A stretch of DNA of 64,000 nt from Paramacrobiotus metropolitanus (lineage: Eukaryota; Tardigrada; Eutardigrada; Parachela; Macrobiotidae). The DNA lies in NCBI RefSeq assembly GCF_019649055.1, contig NW_026570382.1, forward strand, positions 1 through 64,000, written 5' to 3'. How positions within the stretch are numbered: the first letter of the stretch is position 1; each line of letters begins with the position of its first letter. The notes beneath the pieces were generated by a model that was given only the letters and a program-made list of their open reading frames with translations, ran no database searches and was not told the DNA's origin. A program made the position numbers and the translations under genes. Of this stretch, positions 34,353-46,968 are shown piece by piece.

Positions 34353-35605
34353 ATGTTGAGAAGTTTTAATACAACACTGTACAACATCAGCATTAACTCG
34401 ACCATCGCGCCACCCGCCATCGAAATCAGCGGCACCGCTGCCGTCCACCTAACAGCGTGGTTCATGGTGACCACCTTTATCGAATGTTTAACATCCGTGC
34501 TAATCATTCTGCTGATCAGCGCTATTCTGTACCGCCGCGGTCGCCCCTCACATTCCAGCCTACAGATTCTTCATATGCTCGTCCTGGAACTGATAATCGT
34601 CTCCATCATCCATCCCACTCTGTCTGTCACCGTGTATTTCCCCTCGTTAGCCCTATCTCTAGTAAACTGCCGAAATTTCTACGTTTTTTACATTATTGTC
34701 GCCGGCGCGGAACAGTGGGCTTCGTTTCTCCTATCCGTTAACCGTTGCATCGCCATCGTATTTCCGCTGCATTTCGCTAAGCTCAACAACCGATACGCCA
34801 CCATCGGAGCTATTTTAACCGGATGGATAATTATGACAGCGTGGACATTACCGGTGGCGATTGATGCCGGCTGGAGGATCTCTCTAAGCGCGCCGTGGAA
34901 TATCTGCACCCTGGTCCCGATGACGCCGGTTAATGGGCGCATATTCCAAGCCAATAGTTCCTTCGGAATTTATTTCCCAATATCCGGGACAATTGTTTGT
35001 TATCTGGTGGTGCTGCTGTCGCAGTTAAAGGAAAGATTCAATAAGTGCCGGGTAAATGTAGCGGCCGATGGAGCGTACGATCAGACGTTTGAACTGAAGC
35101 GCAATCGCCGGATGACCGCGGCTAAGATGTTGTTTGGGTCGTCGCTGTGGTATTTGGCATGTTACTTACCGCATATCGTCATTACCGTCTTCTACCGGCA
35201 AGTGTACGCCGACAATCCGCCTCTGCAGTTGTGGATGCGGGTGGTGTATAATTCCGGGTATATCGGGACGCCGGTAAGTATCTAGAGATTTATATTAATA
35301 TTCTTAAACGCATACGAAGTATTTCTTATTGTTTCGGTTACTGTTAATCATTATTGATTTATTTGCAAATATTGATTTTTTCTTTTTGTATATATTGTGA
35401 GTTATGATTTACATATATTTAGTTTAAGGTTATAAATTGATTTTATCGAATGGTTTTATTGCAGGTTATATTTTTTTTAGTCGGAAAGGAATACCGGACT
35501 CGACTGCAGAAAGTCTGTTGTCACCTAATGCTGGCAAGAACTGCATATAGTTCGCAGAACTCCAAATCCCTGTCGCGAACCAATAATACAACAAAGAAAC
35601 GATAA
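34353..35605 (+). CDS. Orphan class A (rhodopsin-like) G protein-coupled receptor
   Basis: Two exons (34353..35273 and 35465..35605, phase 0) give 353 residues. The N-terminus carries glycosylation sequons (NTT, NIS, NST). Hydrophobic segments follow: TM1 (LTSVLIILLISAILY), TM2 (HMLVLELIIVSIIHP), TM3 (FYVFYIIVAGAEQWASFLL) with the TM3-end motif SVNRCIAIVFP, TM4 (AILTGWIIMTAWTLPVAI), TM5 (FPISGTIVCYLVVLLS), TM6 (GSSLWYLACYLPHIVITVF), and TM7 across the intron (VVYNSGYIGTPVIFFLV). The DRY motif is NRC and NPxxY is replaced by NSGYIGTP, both non-canonical. A basic tail (KEYRTRLQKVCCHL) resembles helix 8. It should signal through G proteins at the plasma membrane; the ligand cannot be predicted. 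Confidence 0.85.
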
Positions 35606-36980
35606 ACCCGCAAGCCACAATCCTTTCGAGCTGACGACGACCATGAATGTGTATATCGATATCGGAAGTTTGGCACATAAAGTTGAATTGTACTTGTATA
35701 GTATCTGTTTTGGTTTATTTGCGTAAGCCTGGTTTGTACAGTAACAGAACAGTAAAAGGCCGACCACTAATTTCCCCATTTAATGGTTTTCGCGTTTACG
35801 GGTCGGTACTTTTGCTAATCTCGGTATACCATTTAAACTGTACTGTTATTTTTATAACATTAATTTAAAGTTACGGTTTGTTGTGGTTGTAGCGTAGTTG
35901 GATAAAGGGGTCCCTATTTCCTTACATTCTATTAGAACTAGGAGACAGAACCACCAGAAATACCGACTACGGGTCAGATCAGATCCTCTTTAATTCAAGA
36001 CCGAAATCTAAGAAAGCCAGAGAATGACATCATCACATTAGCAGTCGACATCATCACATTATACTACTCCCGTAAAAATAAAATTAATACAGACGCTCCA
36101 GCGCATGGTGGTTGCATAAAAAAGTTAACAACCGCAAGCTGTACATCTGCCTGTAGGATGTTATTGTACATTTGAAAACGCATTTTTCTAATGTGCTGCA
36201 AGTTGCTTGCTGGAAGTTGTTTTTGTTTTTTTTTAACGACTAGCCCAATGTTTTCCTGAAGTTTTTGTACCGTCTTGCGGGGTACAGCACGGCAGCGGTG
36301 CATCTGCAAAAAATTGTCAAAATTTGACAATTTCAACTCTTAAGTTTTGTTAAAGTTTGCCCTTCAGTGAAATTAACCAGTGGCGAAGGTTCTCATCGCT
36401 GGCGCGAAGAAAACTTCCCTTAAATAAAGGTAAATCACAGCACAAACAATGACTTCCGTTCTCTCCTGACATAAATCTGATGTAAATGTATTAAATTTAA
36501 TGAGGAAGTATAAATTTGTTTGGCACGTTGTGGCGTGGTTTGTATGCGTCAACATTAGGGCAACTGTACCACAGTATAATGGCCTAAAAATGCCCTGACA
36601 GCGTTTGTTATGTTGTGCTTACGCTTATTGAATGGAAATGCCTAATAGTTTGAAATTTTATTTCGACTGTTTTTACTGCATCTGATCTACTTCTGTTCGT
36701 GCCGGTCATTACTTAACATCTTACAACACCCCAAGAACTGCAGAGAGATGATTGTATCTTTTAATGTGAAACCCAGCCCGCAGATGGATTTCTCAGATGA
36801 TAAGAATTCAGATGAACAAACCTGAATTTTTCCAAACGACCAGTGTAACTGTAACTACAGGTACTCTGTACATAAGAACTGATGATTCAGTAAACTTAAG
36901 CAACCTTAGCATATTGCCCGTTCAATGCAGTTTAATAAACAGGTCTTTATTTTATTCTAATGCTTTTTCAATAAGCCACT
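35606..36980. other. Intergenic, no gene supported
   Basis: AT-rich. At 35885-35905 there is a box-A-like string (TAGCGTAGTTGG), but no convincing tRNA fold; see the rejected list. Other open frames lack domain signatures. Confidence 0.4.
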
Positions 36981-38048
36981 ATGAATTCTTGGTTGTTATT
37001 TCTTTTTGCAGCTGCGGCTAACGGTGAGTACGAAATTAGACATATCTGTATGTCTGTACGAAATTAGACATATCCAGCCGTTTTCGCCTTTCTTTAGCGA
37101 AATGTTTCAGGATTGAAAACGACATCGACTGGTTCTGAAACAGACTGCAGTCCGCAACCGATTCCGTTACAAAATGACCAAGTAGCGCCTGGACCGCCTT
37201 TTCCATTTCGAACGGACTTTTTAACCGAAGAAGAATGCTTGGTGTATGGCAATCACCTGCAACGCAACAATCCGTTCTGGGCAACCCGACGATGTCACGA
37301 CTCTTCCTTTAACCCGCGGTTTTTCACATACATTCCTGTGAAGCTTTCCGGTAGTTCCGATGCTGTCGCTGCGACTCAAAAAATTCGCGCCACAAGCCCT
37401 ACCCGCGCTGTCACCGTGACCATCGACATTGGTTTGATTGGTGCAGACCACTCGGCAGAAGAGGCGCTCCATACGGACGTCTTTGAGCCCATTCGACAAC
37501 AAGTGGTACAGCTGTTCCGCAAAGCCTGCAACACACCCGATGCCATACACAAGATTTACAACGTGGGCCTCTTGCCCAGCCTCATCCGACTGGAACTGAA
37601 GTTTTGCTACAATATGACCATTAAAAAGAGGGATTTCGCACATATGCCACAACTGCGAATTTTCGAAGCAATAGACTCATCGATCGCGGAAATCGAGGCG
37701 CATACCTTCACCGATCTGGTTAATCTGCGCAGTTTGATGCTAGAACGCGACATTTCTTATCATTTGTCAGCGTACACTGACAAAACCGGGCCGATGTCTT
37801 TTTACACCATCCACAACGATGCCGATGTGGAACGCGTGCGACGACTGCACTGCGACTGCTCCTACGCATGGCTGCGCAACTTCCACTGTAGGTACAAAGT
37901 GGGCCAAGTCATAAAACTTTTAAAACTTTTAAAACTTTTAAAACTTTTAAAACTTTTAAAAAAACTTTTAAAACTTTGTACCTACAGTGGAGGGTAGGTA
38001 CAAAGTGGGCCAAGTTTTAAAACTTTTAAAACTCTTAAAACTTTTAAA

Positions 38049-41000
38049 AATAAAATTAATAATATATTGTTTTGACAGTGATTTTTCAAAAAGGGGTTTT
38101 AAAGTTTTAGCAGTTTTTAAAAATAAAATTAATAATATATAGTTTTGACAGTGATTTTTCAAAAAGCGGTTTTAAGGTTTTAGCAGTTTTTAAAAATAAA
38201 ATGAATAATATATAGTTTTGACAGTGATTTTTCAAAAAGCGGTTTTAAGGTTTTAGCAGTTTTTAATATAAAATTAATAACATATAGTTTTGACAGTGAT
38301 TTTTCAAAAAGCGGTTTTAAGGTTTTAGCAGTTTTTAATATAAAATTAATAACATATAGTTTTGACAGTGATTTTTCGAAAAGTGGTTTTAAGGTTTTAG
38401 CAGTTTTTAATATAAAATTAATAACATATAGTTTTGACAGTGATTTTTCAAAAAGCGGTTTTAAGGTTTTAGCAGTTTTTAAAAATAAAATGAATAATAT
38501 ATAGTTTTGACAGTGATTTTTCAAAAAGCGGTTTTAAGGTTTTAGCAGTTTTTAAAAATAAAATTAATAATATATAGTTTTGACAGTGATTTTTCGAAAA
38601 GTGGTTTTAAGGTTTTAGCAGTTTTTAAAAATAAAATTAATAATATATAGTTTTGACAGTGATTTTTCGAAAAGTGGTTTTAAGGTTTTAGCAGTTTTTA
38701 ATATAAAATCAATAATATATAGTTTTGACAGTGATTTTTCAAAAAGCGGTTTTAAGGTTTTAGCAGTTTTTAAAAATAAAATTAATAATATATAGTTTTG
38801 ACAGTGATTTTTCGAAAAGTGGTTTTAAGGTTTTAGCAGTTTTTAAAAATAAAATTAGTGATATATAGTTTTGACACTGATTTTTCGAAAAGTGGTTTTA
38901 AGGTTTTAGCAGTTTTTAATTAAAAAATTAATAATATATAGTTTTGACAGTGATTTTTCCAAAAGCGGTTTTAAGGTTTTAGCAGTTTTTAATATAAAAT
39001 CAATAATATATAGTTTTGACAGTGATTTTTCAAAAAGCGGTTTTAAGGTTTTAGCAGTTTTTAAAAATAAAATTAATAATATATAGTTTTGACAGTGATT
39101 TTTCGAAAAGTGGTTTTAAGGTTTTAGCAGTTTTTAAAAATAAAATTAATGATATATAGTTTTGACAGTGATTTTTCAAAAAGCGGTTTTAAGGTTTTAG
39201 CAGTTTTTAAAAATAAAATTAATAATATATAGTTTTGACAGCGATTTTTCAAAAAGTGGTTTTAAGGTTTTAGCAGTTTTTAATATAAAATTAATAATAT
39301 ATAGGTTTGACAGTGATTTTTCAAAAAGCGGTTTTAAGGTTTTAGCAGTTTTTAATATAAAATTAATAACATATAGTTTTGACAGTGATTTCTCAAAAAG
39401 CGGTTTTAAGGTTTTAGCAGTTTTTAATATAAAATTAATAACATATAGTTTTGACAGTGATTTTTCGAAAAGTGGTTTTAAGGTTTTAGCAGTTTTAATA
39501 TAAAATTAATAACATATAGTTTTGACAGTGATTTTTCAAAAGCGGTTTTAAGGTTTTAGCAGTTTTAAAAATAAAATGAATAATATATAGTTTTGACAGT
39601 GATTTTTCAAAAAGCGGTTTTAAGGTTTTAGCAGTTTTTAAAAATAAAATTAATAATATATAGTTTTGACAGTGATTTTTCGAAAAGTGGTTTTAAGGTT
39701 TTAGCAGTTTTTAAAAATAAAATTAATGATATATAGTTTTGACACTGATTTTTCGAAAAGTGGTTTTAAGGTTTTAGCAGTTTTTAATTAAAAAATTAAT
39801 AATATATAGTTTTGACAGTGATTTTTCCAAAAGCGGTTTTAAGGTTTTAGCAGTTTTTAATATAAAATCAATAATATATAGTTTTGACAGTGATTTTTCA
39901 AAAAGCGGTTTTAAGGTTTTAGCAGTTTTTAAAAATAAAATTAATAATATATAGTTTTGACAGTGATTTTTTCGAAAAGTGGTTTTAAGGTTTTAGCAGT
40001 TTTTAAAAATAAAATTAATGATATATAGTTTTGACAGTGATTTTTCAAAAAGCGGTTTTAAGGTTTTAGCAGTTTTTAATATAAAATTAATAATATATAG
40101 TTTTGACAGTGATTTTTCAAAAAGCGGTTTTAAGGTTTTAGCAGTTTTTAAAAATAAAATTAATAATATACAGTTTTGACAGTGATTTTTCAAAAAGCGG
40201 TTTTACGGTTTTAGCAGTTTTTAAAAATAAAATTAATAATATATAGTTTTGACAGTGATTTTTCAAAAAGCGGTTTTAAGGTTTTAGCAGTTTTTAAAAA
40301 TAAAATTAATAATATACAGTTTTGACAGTGATTTTTCAAAAAGCGGTTTTACGGCTTTAGCAGTTTTTAAAAATAAAATTAATGATATATAGTTTTGACA
40401 GTGATTTTTCAAAAAGCGGTTTTAAGGTTTTAGCAGTTTTTAATATAAAATTAATAATATATAGTTTTGACAGTGATTTTTCAAAAAGCGGTTTTAAGGT
40501 TTTAGCAGTTTTTAAAAATAAAATTAATAATATATAGTTTTGACAGTGATTTTTCGAAAAGTGGTTTTAAGGTTTTAGCAGTTTTTAAAAATAAAATTAA
40601 TGATATATAGTTTTGACAGTGATTTTTCAAAAAGCGGTTTTAAGGTTTTAGCAGTTTTTAATATAAAATTAATAATATATAGTTTTGACAGTGATTTTTC
40701 AAAAAGCGGTTTTAAGGTTTTAGCAGTTTTTAAAAATAAAATTAATAATATACAGTTTTGACAGTGATTTTTCAAAAAGCGGTTTTACGGTTCTAGCAGT
40801 TTTTAAAAATAAAATGAATAATATATAGTTTTGACAGTGATTTTTCAAAAAGCGGTTTTAAGGTTTTAGCAGTTTTTAAAAATAAAATTAATAATATACA
40901 GTTTTGACAGTGATTTTTCAAAAAGCGGTTTTACGGCTTTAGCAGTTTTTAAAAATAAAATTAATGATATATAGTTTTGACAGTGATTTTTCAAAAAGCG

Positions 41001-41690
41001 GTTTTAAGGTTTTAGCAGTTTTTAATATAAAATTAATAATATATAGTTTTGACAGTGATTTTTCAAAAAGCGGTTTTAAGGTTTTAGCAGTTTTTAAAAA
41101 TAAAATTAATAATATACAGTTTTGACAGTGATTTTTCAAAAAGCGGTTTTACGGCTTTAGCAGTTTTTAAAAATAAAATTAATAATATATAGTTTTGACA
41201 GTGATTTTTCGAAAAGTGGTTTTAAGGTTTTAGCAGTTTTTAAAAATAAAATTAATGATATATAGTTTTGACAGTGATTTTTCAAAAAGCGGTTTTAAGG
41301 TTTTAGCAGTTTTTAATATAAAATTAATAATATATAGTTTTGACAGTGATTTTTCAAAAAGCGGTTTTAAGGTTTTAGCAGTTTTTAAAAATAAAATTAA
41401 TAATATACAGTTTTGACAGTGATTTTTCAAAAAGCGGTTTTACGGCTTTAGCAGTTTTTAAAAATAAAATTAATAATATATAGTTTTAACAGTGATTTTT
41501 CGAAAAGTGGTTTTAAGGTTTTAGCAGTTTTTAATATAAAAATTAATAATATATAGTTTTGACAGTGATTTTTCGAAAAGTGGTTTTAAGGTTTTAGCAG
41601 TTTTTAAGAATAAAATTAATAATATATAGTTTTGACAGTGATTTTTCGGAAAGTGGTTTTAAGGTTTCAACAGTTTTTAAAAATAAGATT
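38049..41690 (+). repeat. Left array of the 72/73 bp repeat
   Basis: About fifty units by length. Each contains AGTTTTGACAGTGATTTTTC, then a CAAAAAGCGG or CGAAAAGTGG variant, then TTTTAAGGTTTTAGCAG. Two length variants (AATATAAAATT and AAAAATAAAATT) give 72 or 73 bp. Blocks of several variant units recur in the same order (for example around 40575-40775, 40939-41139 and 41230-41430), so the array grew by multi-unit duplication. The open minus-strand frames within it are artefacts of the repeat. Confidence 0.95.
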
Positions 41691-41703
41691 ATTAATAGGA
41701 AAT

Positions 41704-42451
41704 GGCTATTGGCACCCCCTTTCACCCCCGTTATCTATAGGCATCCCCTTTTGCACCCCGCACACTAAGGGCACCTTTTTTTGATTAATCAATCTCTGCA
41801 CCCCGTTGCGTGCGAAAGCTGTAGACACACACCCCTATATTGTCTGTCCGTTAATGCTATGTTTAAAATTTGAATTTTCTTGACCTTAGGATGCCGAAAG
41901 TTGCACTCCCAGCTCCAGAATTTTTTTCTCTGGTAATATAATTATGTGAGTTCTGCAACAAAAACTGCTCTGAATAATAACGTCTGGCAGCTCTGAAATA
42001 AGTAGCGCATCCGAAGATAATCCACGATCTGACAGTGACCGGGTCTACCCAGATGCTATCCAAGAAAGAGACTATAAGGAAAGTTACTCGACCTTTTCCG
42101 CATCGAATCTGCCTTAAAGCAGTGTCAAACTGTCAAAGAGATACGCTCCAAACATTCGTAGTCAGACGATCTGAAAGCGGCCCACTGTCGGATGGAGTGC
42201 CTAGTACACCTCTTTATGTAAATACCTGACCAAATTATATCAGGTCGTCAAAACATTTTTGCGAACCAAAAATACTTTCAAAAAAATCATAGTCAGCGCT
42301 CTGGAAAAAAACTAAAAATTGGTGCCTCACTACCTATAGTCCGCGGAAAGAACGGGGAGTGAGAATTATCTAACAGAAAAGGGTGCCTGTAGTAAAACAG
42401 GGTGCAAAACGGGGTGCCTTTAGCAAACGGGGTGAAACGGTGCCTATAGTC
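41704..42451. mobile_element. Nested 748 bp TIR element with GGCACCCC runs
   Basis: The left end (GGCTATTGGCACCCCCTTTC...) and the reverse complement of the right end (GACTATAGGCACCGTTTCAC...) match over about 85 bp with mismatches. Both contain several spaced GGCACCCC / GCACCCCG motifs. The interior has no coding capacity I recognise. The element sits at the inner edge of the left repeat array. Confidence 0.7.
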
Positions 42452-42686
42452 TCACCTTTATTAATATATACATGTAGGTTTGACAATGATTTTTCAAAAA
42501 GCGGTTTTAAGATTTTGGCAGGTTTTAATAATAGAATTATTAATATATAGTTTTGAAAAGCGATTTTTAACTACGTATAGGTTTTACCGTTCTAGTAATA
42601 TTTACTAATATTTTTACATGATGATGAATTTTCCTTGTACATTTAGCTTATACACAACAGTTAACATCACAACGCAGTACACTCAA

Positions 42687-43022
42687 TCAGCAGAAAACAG
42701 CCTCGGGAGGTCTAAGAACAGAGAACAACTGATCTAAATTTGCTCCCGGTGGAGCTGTTCCCTGAACGGAGGCCGCGTTCCCGCGCTGGATTTCTATGCT
42801 GATACGCTGGCGCAGGTATTCCGATGCTCTTGCCTCGCCTGTTTCTTGCCGTACCTTTCTACCCACTTCCGTCAGCAGACGTGAAGCTTCCGGTCCGTTT
42901 GGTCCTAGCGTTTCAAAGCCCAAAGCGCTGAACAGGTAGTCCGGGGTGATGTTCTGGTACTTGGTTACCTTATCCTGTTCAGCCTTTGCCGCCGCTGCTC
43001 CAGCTCGCTCGGATGTTGCCAC
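42687..43022 (-). pseudogene. Remnant resembling the C-terminal tail of a reverse-transcriptase protein
   Basis: A 111-residue open frame with YLFSALGFETLGPNGPEAS, GRKVRQETGEARASEYLRQR and ISIEIQRGNAASVQGT. From memory, the pattern ETLG-x-GPEA followed by an R-x(n)-TG stretch and IQRGNAAS is common at the extreme C-terminus of animal retroelement-type polymerase proteins. That identity is recalled, not searched. No polymerase catalytic motifs remain. Its place in the centre of the 9.1 kb foldback suggests a trapped fragment of another element. Confidence 0.45.
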
Positions 43023-43825
43023 GATATGCGATAATGCTATTTACTAATATTATAAAATAGTCCGTACATTCGTATAAGTGGCCGTGTCTGGCCAAGAAGC
43101 GAAAAAGCTTACTCCGCACATCTGATTCGCGTGAAATTCGATAGCAGATATTTTGATATCGATTGCAAATCATTCCCTCGAAACCTTAAATAATTCAAAC
43201 CTGGTATTGAAATGGCAACTACCTAGCTCCCGCTCACCAGTTAAACTTACAGTTAGTTGCAGCCTGCTGCATCATGAAAATAAAACCGCAACTAGAGTTT
43301 TTCTAGACTACTTAAATTTTAATTTCTTACGGAGTAGGCAGTTGTATTTAAACAAAATTTTCTTATACTCATATTCGAACATTATAATTTGATTTAAATT
43401 AAGTCGGCCATTGAAGTTCACTATGTTAGCAAACAGTGCTAAACACAAAATTACAACCATATTTTAGTACTTACTTCCTTACAGTGCTTACGATTATTAC
43501 TTAACGTTTCAGATCGCAGAAATTGCTAGTATTTTCTAGGTTACAGTATATAGTATGAATGCTGTACCGGAGCTAGCGTTGCCGGAACCGGCTCGGTGGC
43601 ACCGGTAACTAAATTTTTTGAAGAAATAAAATACAGCTAACTGCAATAGCAGTTGATTTTAATTTTCATGAGCAACTCGAAATTGGGCTGTTGTTGTTTC
43701 TTTCCACAAAATCACAAACTGACCATGAGCTATCAACACTGTCCACTGAGCAAACTGCAAACTCGTATACTGGATGACATTAGTGAACAGGTGTACGAGT
43801 ACTTGCTTTGCTTTAGCCTTTAGGA

Positions 43826-43955
43826 TAGCATTGTGTTATCGAGTCAACTTGGCACCTTTTGATACAGTGAGTTATACCTACTTATACGTTAAGCGGATAA
43901 GACTCATTGTAAAAATGGTGCCAAGTTGACCCGACAACACAGTATGCCATTGTAA
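43826..43955. repeat. 130 bp imperfect inverted repeat (MITE-like)
   Basis: The arms share GTCAACTTGGCACC and flanking bases over about 50 bp each, with mismatches. No clear target duplication. It lies in the centre of the 9.1 kb foldback. Confidence 0.6.
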
Positions 43956-44545
43956 TACCTTTTCTTTTGAGACATATTGTACGAGTAGTTCTAACTCGGA
44001 CTGTTGAATAACTGGCATGCACTCGGAGTTCAGCATATTTAGAATGCTTGATGAAAAACGAGAATGCATATGGAAAACATTATTCATAAAAAAATTTTCT
44101 TTATTCCTCATTTTGTAAAATAAAAACTAAAAACTGCGGAAAGCAGATGCGAAGCCATACTTTTGACGAAATGCACTCCAGCAAGTTTTCGATAAGGTAT
44201 CGGAGCAAAATCAAACAACCAATAAACTTACACTACTTCTATAGAATATTTCACCTTATGGTTAGAAACGAACCTTCAAATGTTGCACAAATCTGCCGAC
44301 AAAGAAAGCCGGGAGCTGTGTGCTGACCTGTGAGCCAGACTGATTTTCCGCATTAATGTCAAAAACAACAAGTATATATATTAATAGTCTCATTAATAAA
44401 AATTGTTAGAACCTCAAACCTCTTATCGAAAAATCACAGTCAAGTTATGCATTTATTATTAGAAACTGTTATTATTATTAAAAATTATATTAACATTTAT
44501 TATTAAAAACCTTTAAACCAATGTCTAATAAATATCTGTCAAAAC

Positions 44546-46815
44546 CGAATATCATTAATTTTTTATTAAAAACTGCTAAAACATTAAAACCGCTTTTTGA
44601 AAAATCACTGTCAAAACTATATATTATTCATTTTATATTAGAAACTGCTAAAACCTTAAAACCGCTTTTTGAAAAATCACTGTCAAAACTATATATTATT
44701 AATTTTATATTAAAAACTGCTAAAACCTTATAACCGCTTTTTGAAAAATCACTGTCAAAACTATGTATTATTAATTTCATTTTTTTAAAAACTGCTAAAA
44801 CCTTAAAACCACTTTTCGAAAAATCACTGCCAAAACTATATTTTATTAATTTTGTTTTTAAAAACTGCTAAAACCTTAAAACCGATTTTTTGAAACATCA
44901 CTGACAAAACTATATATTATTAATTTTATTTTTAAAAACTCCCAAAACCTTAAAACCGCTTTTTGAAAAATCGCTGTCAAAACCATGTATTATTAATTTT
45001 ATTTTTTTAAAAACTGCTAAAACCTTAAAACCGCTTTTTGAAACATCACTGTCAAAACTATATATTATTAATTTTATTTTTAAAAACTGCTAAAACCTTA
45101 AAACCACTTTTCGAAAAATCACTGTCAAAACTATATATTATTAATTTTATTTTTAAAAACTGCTAAAACATTAAATGCGCGTTTTGAAAAATCACTGTCA
45201 AAACTATATATTATTCATTTTATATTAGAAACTGCTAAAACCTTAAAACCGCTTTTTGAAAAATCACTGTCAAAACTATATATTATTAATTTTATATTAA
45301 AAACTGCTAAAACCTTATAACCAATTTTCGAAAAATCACTGTCAAAACTATATATTATTAACTTTATTTTTAAAAACTCCTAAAACCTTAAAACCGCTTT
45401 TTGAAAAATCACTGTCAAAACTATGAATTATTAATTTTATTTTTTTAAAAACTGCTAAAACCTTAAAACCACTATTCGAAAAATCACTGCCAAAACAATA
45501 TTTTATTAATTTTGTTTTTAAAAACTGCTAAAACCTTAAAACCGGTTTTTGAAACATCACTCTCAAAACTATATATTATTAATTTTATTTTTAAAAACTG
45601 CTAAAACCTTAAAACCACTTTTCGAAAAATCGCTGTCAAAACTATATATTATTAATTTTATTTTTAAAAACTGCTAAAACCTTAAAACCGCTTTTTGAAA
45701 AATCACTGTCAAAACTATATATTATTCATTTTATATTAAAAACTGCTAAAACCTTAAAACCACTTTTCGAAAAATCACTGTCAAAACTATATGTTATTAA
45801 TTTTATATTAAAAACTGCTACAACCTTAAAACCGCTTTTTGAAAAATCACTGTCAAAACTATATGTTATTAATTTTATATTAAAAACTGCTAAAACCTTA
45901 AAACCACTTTTCGAAAAATCACTGTCAAAACTATATATTATTAATTTTATTTTTAAAAACTGCTAAAACCTTAAAACCACTTTTCGGAAAATCACTGTCA
46001 AAACTATATATTATTAATTTTATTTTTAAAAACTGCTAAAACCTTAAAACCACTTTTCGAAAAATCACTGTCAAAACTATATATTATTAATTTTATTTTT
46101 AAAAACTGCTAAAACCTTAAAACCACTTTTCGAAAAATCACTGTCAAAACTATATATTATTAATTTTATTTTTAAAAACTGCTAAAACCTTAAAACCGCT
46201 TTTTGAAAAATCACTGTCAAAACTATATATTATTCATTTTATTTTTAAAAACTGCTAAAACCTTAAAACCGCTTTTGAAAAATCACTGTCAAAACTATAT
46301 GTTATTAATTTTATATTAAAAACTGCTAAAACCTTAAAACCACTTTTCGAAAAAATCACTGTCAAAACTATGTTATTAATTTTATATTAAAACTGCTAAA
46401 ACCTTAAAACCGCTTTTGAAAAATCACTGTCAAAACTATATATTATTAATTTTATATTAAAACTGCTAAAACCTTAAAACCGCTTTTGAAAAATCACTGT
46501 CAAAACTATATATCATTAATTTTATTTTTAAAACTGCTAAAACCTTAAAACCACTTTTCGAAAAATCACTGTCAAAACTATATATTATTAATTTTATTTT
46601 TAAAAACTGCTAAAACCTTAAAACCGCTTTTTGAAAAATCACTGTCAAAACTATATATTATTGATTTTATATTAAAAACTGCTAAAACCTTAAAACCGCT
46701 TTTGGAAAAATCACTGTCAAAACTATATATTATTAATTTTTTAATTAAAAACTGCTAAAACCTTAAAACCACTTTTCGAAAAATCAGTGTCAAAACTATA
46801 TATTATTAATTTTAT
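44546..46815 (-). repeat. Right array of the 72/73 bp repeat, inverted
   Basis: About thirty units of the same repeat as at 38049-41690, in the opposite orientation. The units farthest inside (44546-45600) are more diverged than those near the outer end, where neighbours are almost identical. Confidence 0.95.
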
Positions 46816-46968
46816 TTTTAAAAGTTTTAAAAGTTTTAAAAGTTTTAAAAGTTTTAAAAGTTTTAAAAGTTTTAAAAGTTTTAAAAGTTTTAAAAGTTTT
46901 AAAAGTTTTAAAAGTTTTTTTAAAAGTTTTAAAAGTTTTAAAAGTTTTAAAAGTTTTAAAAGTTTTAT
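46816..46968. repeat. (TTTTAAAAG)n 9 bp minisatellite
   Basis: About 16 copies of a 9 bp unit, with one expanded T run near 46915. The mirror image sits at the left end of the element (37913-37976). It creates a spurious KLLKLL or SFKSFK open frame. Confidence 0.95.

Noticed and set aside
35880-35995. tRNA-like box A (TAGCGTAGTTGG) with a loose box B (GGGTCAGATC) further on
   Set aside because: No cloverleaf can be drawn convincingly and the box spacing is poor. At most it could be a degenerate SINE.
38049-46815. Regular repeats that might suggest a CRISPR-like array or a repeat protein
   Set aside because: Units are contiguous with no spacers, the host is eukaryotic, and the arrays are inverted halves of a foldback element. 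The 66-codon frames are recurrent artefacts.
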